From assembly GCA_030612385.1 (NCBI GenBank), contig JAUWNZ010000020.1, forward strand, positions 1 through 11,216: 11,216 nt of DNA, given 5' to 3'. This DNA comes from Pseudomonadota bacterium (GTDB lineage: Bacteria > Desulfobacterota > Syntrophia > Syntrophales > JADFWA01). The notes under the pieces were generated by a model that saw only the letters and a list, made by a program, of their open reading frames with translations, had not been told where the DNA came from and made no database searches. Positions 6,184-11,216 of the stretch are shown here, piece after piece; position 1 is the stretch's first letter, and every line of letters starts with the position of its first letter. The translations under genes and the position numbers were made by a program.

Positions 6184-6268
6184 GTAGGGTGGATTAAGGA
6201 GCGTAAGCGACGAATCCACCGAAGCAATCAGAGTTTTCGGTGGATTTGCTTCGCTTAATCCACCCTAC
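6184..6268. repeat. 85 bp long palindrome with GTAGGGTGGATTAAG ends
   Basis: gtagggtggattaag (6184-6198) and cttaatccaccctac (6254-6268) form a perfect 15-base inverted repeat. The inner sequences cgaatccaccgaa and ttcggtggattt pair as well, leaving only a short loop around gcaatcagagt. The whole unit could fold into one extended hairpin or cruciform. It lacks a T run on either side, so a simple terminator role is unlikely. Confidence 0.8.
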
Positions 6269-6328
6269 AAACAGGATTTACCCCCATTTATTGAGCTGAT
6301 ACTGTCAAAATTTGAAAGGAGAAAATAA

Positions 6329-6616
6329 ATGACTGTTGTACATAAAAATTTAGGCGGACGTTTTAATGACTTTCTCGAAGAAGAAGGTATCCTTGAAGAG
6401 TGCACACAAACCGCCATCAAAAGAGCGCTATCATGGCAAATAGAACAGGAAATGAAAAAAAAGAAACTTTCAAAATCAGCTATGGCAAAAAAAATGAGTA
6501 CGAGCCGATCTTCTCTTGACAGGCTCCTTGATCCGAAAAATGAATCGGTGACCTTATATACCTTAAAAAAGGCAGCTCGTGTCGTAGGCCGAAAAATAAG
6601 GCTTGAATTGGCATAA
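6329..6616 (+). CDS. XRE-type HTH protein, orphan HigA-like antitoxin
   Basis: A 95-residue protein. The N-terminal half (residues 8-45) contains the acidic segment GGRFNDFLEEEGILEECTQT and a lysine-rich helix. The C-terminal half is a lambda-repressor-like helix-turn-helix (about 48-93): KLSKSAMAKKMSTSRSSLDR then NESVTLYTLKKAARVVGRKI. Proteins of this type usually follow a RelE/HigB-like toxin gene and act as antitoxin and autorepressor. Here no toxin-like frame lies upstream, since 6037-6328 is repeat sequence, or directly downstream, so it appears to be an orphan. The ATG at 6329 has gaaaggag seven bases upstream. A possible terminator follows at 6633-6682. Family assignment is good; the antitoxin role is inferred. 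Confidence 0.82.
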   Translation: MTVVHKNLGGRFNDFLEEEGILEECTQTAIKRALSWQIEQEMKKKKLSKSAMAKKMSTSRSSLDRLLDPKNESVTLYTLKKAARVVGRKIRLELA

Positions 6617-6632
6617 AAACTAAATCTGACGT

Positions 6633-6682
6633 AACTACTCAGGTAGTCAGGCTGAAGCTGTTATAGTCTGAGTAGTTATTTT
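6633..6682 (+). terminator. Possible terminator after the XRE gene
   Basis: aactactcag (6633-6642) and ctgagtagtt (6668-6677) form a perfect 10-base stem, followed by atttttg. The loop is long at about 25 bases, but it contains further partial pairing (ctgaagctg). It starts 16 bases after the stop at 6616. Confidence 0.5.
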
Positions 6683-6692
6683 TGTAGTTATC

Positions 6693-6840
6693 TCGCCACC
6701 GATCTACGCAGATTATCACTGATATCTTTTCTTTTACTGTAACTGCTTACATAGTCACCTGTCTGCGTGCAACGCACAGGCAGGCGTGATTTCTTTGTAT
6801 TTAAACCTGTCTGTGTTCATCTGTGTGAATCTGTGGCTGA
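6693..6840. repeat. Palindromic repeat with nested 27-base palindrome
   Basis: The right end (ctgtgtgaatctgtggctga) is imperfectly complementary to the left end (cgccaccgatctacgcagat). Nested inside at 6758-6784 is a near-perfect palindrome opening cctgtctgcg and closing acaggcagg. Related palindrome sequence recurs at 7846-7902 on the other side of the RHH/PIN module. No gene is present. Confidence 0.55.
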
Positions 6841-6909
6841 GTGTTTACAATCTGACATCCGGCCTCCCTTGTGAAAAACCTTTTTTATTTCACCGGGGTG
6901 GCTGAATCA

Positions 6910-6921
6910 AACTGTCAAATT
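6910..6921. repeat. Left copy of 12-base inverted repeat flanking the RHH/PIN segment
   Basis: aactgtcaaatt (6910-6921) is the exact reverse complement of aatttgacagtt at 7769-7780. It lies 11 bases before the partial prsK copy. Confidence 0.6.
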
Positions 6922-6932
6922 ATCCGACACCT

Positions 6933-7026
6933 GCCAGCGGCAGCTTCACCACAAACCGGGCGCCGCCCTCCGGCATGTTCTCTGCCGATATACTCCCCCT
7001 TTTGGTCTGTTGCGAGTCGTTTTGTC
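6933..7026 (-). pseudogene. Duplicated fragment of the prsK 3' end
   Basis: This 94-base segment matches 7959-8051, the last part of prsK before its stop, in the same orientation. The first 58 bases (6933-6990) are identical to 7959-8016. The remainder has a handful of substitutions and one extra base in a C run, which would break the frame. Read on the minus strand it encodes AENMPEGGARFVVKLPLAG, then GVG and a new stop. It is a dead remnant with no start or catalytic part. The two copies are direct repeats about 1.03 kb apart and enclose the RHH/PIN module. Confidence 0.88.
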
Positions 7027-7104
7027 CCACACAATGGAGCGCTTGCCAAATTATCCCATTCATGCTACACGAATATTATGTGAACCTCTTGGAGGAGATG
7101 GAAA

Positions 7105-7338
7105 GTGAAACAAAATATTACGCTCAGCCTTGATAAGGATTTAATCCGGAAGGCAAAGGTTATTTCTGCAAAAAGACATTCCTCGGTCAGCAATATGCTC
7201 AGTCAGGAATTGCAAAGAATTATAGAATCTGCCGAAAAATACGAAGTTGCCAGGAGAAAGGCGATTTCTGATCTGCGGACCGGATACCATCTTGGAGGCA
7301 TAATCACTGCATCGAGAGAAGAACTTCATGAAAGATAA
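7105..7338 (+). CDS. Ribbon-helix-helix antitoxin of a PIN module
   Basis: A 77-residue protein whose first 50 residues have an RHH/CopG-like pattern (KQNITLSLDKDLIRKAKVIS, then SSVSNMLSQELQRIIES). It most resembles the DUF6364-type antitoxins found in front of PIN toxins. The C-terminus (residues 52-77, RRKAISDLRTGYHLGGIITA) would contact the toxin. The start is GTG at 7105, supported by ggaggag at 7091-7097. The nearby ATG at 7098 is in another frame. The gene overlaps the PIN gene by 11 bases. The upstream sequence, 7027-7104, is all that separates it from the prsK fragment. No convincing promoter was found there. Confidence 0.85.
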   Translation: MKQNITLSLDKDLIRKAKVISAKRHSSVSNMLSQELQRIIESAEKYEVARRKAISDLRTGYHLGGIITASREELHER

Positions 7339-7750
7339 GATTTTCGTCGATACAAATATACTGATTTATGCCCATGACCTGGATGCAGGCCCACGACACG
7401 ATATTGCTGCTTCCGCCATTAAGGAATTGTGGGGAAATGAAAACGGCGTTATGAGCACACAGGTATTGCAAGAGTTTTACGTTAATGTAACGAGAAAAAT
7501 AAATAATCCTCTCTCTCGCGCGCGCGCCAGGGGAATTATTGAGAACTATTTGTCATGGCATATCGAGGCCAACGAACCCGATACCGTGCTCCAGGCATCT
7601 GAGATCGAAGAAAGACATCTTTTATCTTTTTGGGATGCACTGATTATAGCAGCGGCTTGCCGAGCAAAAGTCGATAAAATTCTCACCGAGGATTTGAACC
7701 ATGGCCAGAAGATCGAAGGCATTCTCATCGAAAATCCCTTCGCTATCTGA
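7328..7750 (+). CDS. PIN-domain toxin (VapC-like)
   Basis: A 140-residue PIN-domain RNase-type toxin. The catalytic acidic residues are D8 (IFVDTNILIYA), E49 (STQVLQEFYVN), D103 (LLSFWDALIIAAA) and D122 (ILTEDLNHG). The length and motif spacing are normal, and the frame is intact. The ATG at 7328 overlaps the end of the RHH antitoxin gene, giving an antitoxin-first, coupled pair. It differs clearly from the PIN proteins at 1965 and 4534, so this is an independently acquired module. The pair is enclosed by 93-94 bp direct repeats of the prsK 3' end and by a 12-base inverted repeat. The substrate RNA is not known. Confidence 0.9.
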   Translation: MKDKIFVDTNILIYAHDLDAGPRHDIAASAIKELWGNENGVMSTQVLQEFYVNVTRKINNPLSRARARGIIENYLSWHIEANEPDTVLQASEIEERHLLSFWDALIIAAACRAKVDKILTEDLNHGQKIEGILIENPFAI

Positions 7751-7768
7751 GAATAAAGAGGGGGGGTG

Positions 7769-7780
7769 AATTTGACAGTT
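7769..7780. repeat. Right copy of 12-base inverted repeat
   Basis: aatttgacagtt (7769-7780) is the exact reverse complement of 6910-6921. It lies 18 bases after the PIN toxin stop, next to a run of seven Gs (7760-7766). Confidence 0.6.
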
Positions 7781-7845
7781 GGAGTTTTTTTCGCGTTTTC
7801 GTTTTTAATTAAACATTGCCCTTGGGTTTCTCTTTGTCATTCCGG

Positions 7846-7902
7846 CCTGCCTGTGCGCGCCCTTGTCTGCCGTGCCGGCACAGGCAGGCGCACGCAGACA
7901 GG
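7846..7902. repeat. GC-rich palindrome between PIN module and prsK
   Basis: cctgcctgtgcgcg (7846-7859) and cgcacgcagacagg (7889-7902) pair at 12 of 14 positions, with an inner tgccggca palindrome. Related sequence occurs at 6758-6784. The unit is embedded in a tgtcattccgg..cgggaatc context, a common type of dispersed intergenic repeat. It lies about 30 bases beyond the prsK stop and could also act as a 3' hairpin for the prsK transcript. Confidence 0.6.
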
Positions 7903-7933
7903 CGGAAGCAGGAACCGGTCGGGAATCTTTCTT

Positions 7934-10038
7934 TTAAGATGTAACCCTATTATTTCCCGCCAGCGGCAGCTTCACCACAAACCGGGCGCCGCCCTCCGGC
8001 ATGTTCTCTGCCGATACACTCCCCTTGAGGTCTGTTACGGGTCGTTTTGTCTGCCAGAGACCGATGCCTGTTCCCCTGGGCCTGGTGGTCTTGAACGGTT
8101 CAAAAAGGGCGTTGGGCAGCAGATCGCCTGCAATCCCTGGACCGTTGTTGGTTATCTCAATGATCGCCTGGCCATGAGCGTCATCTTTGCGGACGTTTAT
8201 TCTGATTACTGTCCGGTCTCCTCCTGCCTCAAACGCATTGAGCAGCAAGTTTTCCATGATGCGGGACAAAAATTCAGGGTCGGCATGCATCCGGATTTTT
8301 GCTTCACACGCTATCTCAACCTTCATTCCCCCTAACTTTGCGCTTATCTGCCGGCAGCGCTCGTTCAGAAACCGGCCAAGTTCCAGATCCTGCGGCGCCG
8401 GGGTAACCTCCCCTTTAAGCATGCTCAAACGTTTCTGCACCTTGGACATCCTTGCCAGAGCATCATCCACGGCATCCAGCATGTCCTGCTGGAACTCGGG
8501 TTCCTGGATATGATTCGAGGCGTTTTCCCTGACCAGGGAAAGCATGGTGGCTGCATTTTTGACATCGTGGAGGACAAAGGCAGACAGTTTGTCCCAGGCT
8601 TGGCGCTCACGGGCATTAGCCAGTTCTTCGGCCATTCGCGCAGCCAAAAGCGCCGACGCCGTCTGAGTGCCGAGGGCCGTAAGCAGGTCAAAATCGTCGT
8701 GGCCATAGCGGCCTCCTGTGAATTCCGGCCCAAGGCCGATCAGCCCGACAAGCTGATCACCGATGAAAAGCGGCGCCATCAGCACCAGATCAAGATCGGC
8801 CAGCAGGGTCTCCTTTTTTTCGGCTACCGCACCCCATTCCCGGTCAGGCTCTTCCTCTTCAACATAGAAACAGGGATGTGTCTTGAGGAATCGGACCATG
8901 GGATCATCCGGAGCAAGGGCACTGGCGCCGGTCTTGCCACCCGGATTTCCACTGAGGGATAATGGTCTGTAACCATGGCCCGCATCTCCAAGCCATATTG
9001 TAATGTTGGCAGTGTAGAGACTTTCAGCCAGTACCTGACGCAGGGCTTCCACCACATCGGCCTCGGTCAAGGTGCCCTGGAGCCGGCGGGAAAGGGCCAG
9101 CCACTCGTCTCTGTATTCGTATTTGTTTACATAAAAATGAGTGCTTATAAAGAAATGCACACGCCGGCGCAGTTTTCCTGATAAGGCAAAGAGTCCAAGG
9201 GCAACGAGGCCAATGGTTAGAGCCAGCCAGCGCAGGACAAAGGGGAGAGACAGCCCGAAGGTCTTCATGATCAGGGAGACAATTCCGAGGGCACAAAGAT
9301 ATACGGCAAAAATGGATGGGGGACAAAGGAGTAAACGACCTTCCTGGATATAAACATCTTGCGGTTCAGCAGCCTGTGGCGAGCCACCGCATAACACATC
9401 AAAAACCAGGCAAGCAGCAAGAGTACCGCGAGCAGCAAAAAATGATTCGGAATAAGACGCAGGTATGTAATCCTGTAAGAGGCGGCCCAGCCAAGCGCCC
9501 CGCAGATCAGGTAGCCCCCAACCACCAGAAATTTGTATTCCCAGCGGCGCGCCTTGTCCAGCGTGCGCCAGAATTCCTCCAGATGCCAGGCCGAACCAAG
9601 CATAGATACCAGGAGGAAAATGGCGCAAAAATAGACCAGCCCATAATGGTCAAAGATCAGTCTCTCATCTGATATCTGAATCGCCGGACGGCATATCAGA
9701 CAGTAACCGGCCGGCGCGGCCACAACGATTCCAATAAAAATCTGTATAAAGAGAGACAGGCGGGATTCTATAGCCGTTGTAACGGTTTCCCTGCATAACC
9801 GATGGGCCATATAGAACCATACGAGGGCAAAGACGCTTTCAGAAAAAAGGAGTAATAAAACAATTCGCTGCTCCTGGTAATAGGTCAGATAGAGGTATTC
9901 TCCGGCCAGCAGGGGCAATCCCAGCAGAGCTTGCACCACTGAGAGAGAAACGCGCCGTTCACCGGTTTTCAGGCGAAAAATTAGAAGACAGGAAAACAGA
10001 AGTAACAGGTTCAGCGTGTAAAAAATATGGATCAACAT
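7934..10038 (-). pseudogene. prsK: PEP-CTERM system histidine kinase PrsK, one frameshift
   Basis: Membrane sensor kinase of the PEP-CTERM system, expected to phosphorylate PrsR. Reconstructed length is about 700 residues, normal for the family. Residues 1 to about 290 hold seven or eight hydrophobic segments, followed by the family hallmark FYVNKYEYRDEWLALSRRL. A GAF-like sensor region follows (about 320-475). The H-box is FVLHDVKNAATML (H about 491). The ATPase domain shows MENLLLNAFEAGGD, TNNGPGIAG, LFEPFKTT and GTGIGLW. The frame breaks at the five-G run 9318-9322 (plus strand). Restoring one base joins KVVYSFVP to PSIFAVYLCALGIV and gives a continuous protein. The gene starts 30 bases after the CPBP gene. 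Its last 93 bp before the stop are partly duplicated at 6933-7026. One homopolymer indel could be a sequencing error, so the protein may be functional. Confidence 0.9.
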
Positions 10039-10068
10039 GGGATGAAATGACCTCTGTTAAGGAAAATC

Positions 10069-10731
10069 CTACCAGAACATCCAGCTTTCAGTCAACAGAA
10101 CATAAATCCCCAATCCAAGATTGGTGACCCCATGAGCCAGAATGCAGCCGCCGAGTTTTTTCTGACGGATTAGCAATAAATTGTAAATGACTCCTGCGAT
10201 AATCCCCACAACCACACGATGATGTTCAAGGCCGAACAGGATGGCCACGCCGATGAATGAAAACCAGCTAAAGGTTCCCAGAGGCACTGCGCGAAAATCC
10301 GGGTTGATCAGATAACGCATGAAAAAAGAACGCCAAAACAGCTCCTCCATGACCGGAACGACCACAACAGCGCCCATCAGACGCACGACAATCAACCCCT
10401 TTGCGGCCGCCTGTGACCAGCCAAAGGCATAGGGATCAAAACCGGAAGGCCTGCCAAACTGTGGCAGATAACTTTCCGGCACAATCCAGATGACCAGGAC
10501 TATGAGGCCGAAAGAGACAGCCATTAGACAGTTATATGATGAGAGTTTGGGGGAGATATCTGCCGCATACTCATGCCGCCAGTACAAAAGCAAAGCCCCG
10601 ACAGTGAGGGTCTTGCCGATATAGATAATGTGGCTCCAGGCGGGAAAAAACCGGACAAGCCCGGTCAACAATAAAAACAGAGCAAACGGAAAAACATATG
10701 GAAGCCAGGATTTTTTCAATAACTGTTTCAT
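10069..10731 (-). CDS. CPBP-family intramembrane protease, exosortase-associated (CAAX protease-related)
   Basis: A 220-residue integral membrane protein of the CPBP/CAAX protease family. Hydrophobic segments occupy about residues 11-26, 34-50, 68-84, 112-127, 150-168, 172-188 and 196-214. The putative catalytic motifs are EELFWR (E129, E130, R134), H170 in FGLEHHRV, and H200-x3-N204 in HGVTNL. Length and motif pattern match the CAAX-protease-related proteins encoded in exosortase/PEP-CTERM loci, and its position 30 bp upstream of prsK supports this. In such loci it is thought to act in maturation or regulation, but the substrate is unknown. The frame is intact, unlike prsK and prsR. ATG at 10731 gives the full first membrane segment, although no clear Shine-Dalgarno precedes it. 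A candidate promoter is at 10757-10786. Confidence 0.87.
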   Translation of the reverse strand: MKQLLKKSWLPYVFPFALFLLLTGLVRFFPAWSHIIYIGKTLTVGALLLYWRHEYAADISPKLSSYNCLMAVSFGLIVLVIWIVPESYLPQFGRPSGFDPYAFGWSQAAAKGLIVVRLMGAVVVVPVMEELFWRSFFMRYLINPDFRAVPLGTFSWFSFIGVAILFGLEHHRVVVGIIAGVIYNLLLIRQKKLGGCILAHGVTNLGLGIYVLLTESWMFW

Positions 10732-10756
10732 TGAATTTTTATTCGGAAAGGTAAAA

Positions 10757-10786
10757 AGGATAGATGCTCACTACATGCCTTGTCAA
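10757..10786 (-). promoter_or_regulatory. Candidate promoter of the CPBP-prsK operon
   Basis: On the minus strand, TTGACA (10781-10786) and TATCCT (10757-10762) are separated by 18 bases, about 25 bases ahead of the CPBP ATG. The -35 is perfect and the -10 moderate (4 of 6). Confidence 0.5.
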
Positions 10787-10837
10787 GTAATCGAGCGGTT
10801 GTTATTCAATTTTGATGGTCTCGTAAAAAGCTCCGCT

Positions 10838-10855
10838 ATGCCGACACGTCGGCAT
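10838..10855. repeat. Short perfect palindrome
   Basis: The sequence atgccgacacgtcggcat pairs atgccga with tcggcat around a cacg centre. It sits next to tctcgtaaaaagctcc (10819-10834), which is inverted relative to ccgactttttatgaa at the window end. It is either a small hairpin in a repeat or a protein-binding site upstream of the CPBP promoter. Confidence 0.4.
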
Positions 10856-10883
10856 CATAATGGGAAGTAACTTGCAACGTAGC

Positions 10884-10916
10884 CACTCAAGCATCAAACA
10901 CCAATTGAGTGTTTTT
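10884..10916 (+). terminator. Terminator-like hairpin with T run
   Basis: cactcaa (10884-10890) pairs with ttgagtg (10905-10911) around a 14-base loop and is followed by five Ts. No plus-strand gene ends just before it in this window, so its role is uncertain. Confidence 0.35.
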
Positions 10917-10924
10917 GCTGTATT

Positions 10925-10979
10925 GGTAGGTGAGGTTTTAACCTCCCTTCGCTGTTGGGCGACTGAAGTTGCACCTACC
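10925..10979. repeat. Palindromic repeat with GGTAGGTG ends
   Basis: ggtaggtg (10925-10932) and cacctacc (10972-10979) frame a 55 bp unit containing gaggttttaacctc. Its first 23 bases match 1512-1534 at 22 positions, so the two are members of one dispersed family. Confidence 0.6.
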
Positions 10980-11058
10980 CACTATTTTGGCAAATGTCAA
11001 GTAATATGAATTACTTATAACACATTTGCAAATTTAAGTTACTTGGAAGTCCACGCAG

Positions 11059-11188
11059 TGTCATTCTGAGGAGCCCTGCGCCCATGTCATTCTGCGCAGC
11101 GAAGCGACGAAGAATCTGGGGCTCAGGATAAACTCCGCAACGAAGAATCTCAATGATATCAGATTCTTCTCTATCGCTCAGAATGACA
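11059..11188. repeat. Dispersed repeat with TGTCATTCTGAG ends
   Basis: tgtcattctgag (11059-11070) and ctcagaatgaca (11177-11188) are a perfect 12-base inverted repeat. The inside carries several gaagaatct/agattcttc copies (11109-11116, 11143-11150, 11160-11168). This is a widespread type of intergenic repeat. No gene is seen between 10732 and the window end. Confidence 0.65.
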
Positions 11189-11216
11189 AAAGAGTGTTTT
11201 TCCGACTTTTTATGAA

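Noticed and set aside
5903..6187. Open frame of 94 codons on the plus strand
   Set aside because: Most of it is the right inverted-repeat arm (repetitive ILNILNILLILS-like translation). No start signal or family resemblance was seen.
7043..7079. Possible promoter before the RHH/PIN module (ttgcca with tacacg, or tattat)
   Set aside because: The boxes are weak or wrongly spaced, so the assignment is not supportable from sequence alone.
6871..7083. Open frame of 70 codons on the plus strand
   Set aside because: It is antisense to the duplicated prsK fragment and is not a gene in its own right.
7766..8335. Open frame of 189 codons on the plus strand
   Set aside because: It runs antisense to the prsK kinase domain and its beginning is palindromic repeat sequence. 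It has no domain-like pattern and no ribosome binding site.
8510..8962. Open frame of 150 codons on the plus strand
   Set aside because: It lies entirely antisense to prsK, whose protein shows clear kinase motifs in the other strand's frame.
11059..11188. Possible CRISPR-like series of gaagaatct units
   Set aside because: The copies are short, irregularly spaced and in both orientations. They belong to a palindromic intergenic repeat.

Overview
The window looks like a chromosomal segment of a Gram-negative bacterium that carries the PEP-CTERM/exosortase surface-protein system. The likeliest source is a deltaproteobacterium (Desulfobacterota-like). This is an inference from three things: the PrsK/PrsR regulatory pair with its companion CPBP protease, the density of type II toxin-antitoxin (TA) genes, and the many short palindromic intergenic repeats. 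The outer regulatory genes look GC-rich, and the centre is clearly more AT-rich and repeat-laden, which fits an accessory island.

Layout. Positions 1-1221 (+) hold the 3' part of prsR, a sigma-54-dependent PEP-CTERM response regulator. It is broken by two single-base homopolymer indels and carries an altered Walker A residue. Positions about 1222-7933 are an accessory island with these parts: a VapBC module (1774-2363, +), an AAA_14/DUF4143-type ATPase (2809-3948, -), an AbrB-PIN module (4307-4998, +), an AbrB-RelE module (5134-5677, -), an orphan XRE antitoxin-like gene (6329-6616, +) and a ribbon-helix-helix/PIN module (7105-7750, +). Nearly all the remaining space is palindromic or inverted repeats. 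Positions 7934-10038 (-) hold prsK, the membrane sensor kinase that partners PrsR, broken by one homopolymer indel. Positions 10069-10731 (-) hold an intact CPBP (CAAX-like) intramembrane protease gene 30 bp upstream of prsK, probably in the same operon. The right end (10732-11216) carries a likely promoter and more repeats.

How the genes relate. PrsK and PrsR normally form one two-component system that activates sigma-54 promoters of exopolysaccharide and PEP-CTERM genes. Here they lie convergent and about 6.7 kb apart, with the TA island between them. A 93-94 bp piece of the prsK 3' end is repeated on the far side of the RHH/PIN module, so the junction is written in the sequence. A roughly 95 bp inverted repeat (1273-1365 and 5936-6037) encloses the VapBC, ATPase, AbrB-PIN and AbrB-RelE genes. 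All TA open reading frames are intact while prsR and prsK are both frameshifted. That suggests decay of the split regulatory pair, unless the homopolymer indels are sequencing errors. No exosortase, PEP-CTERM substrate, RNA gene, CRISPR array or recognisable transposase gene is present in this window.
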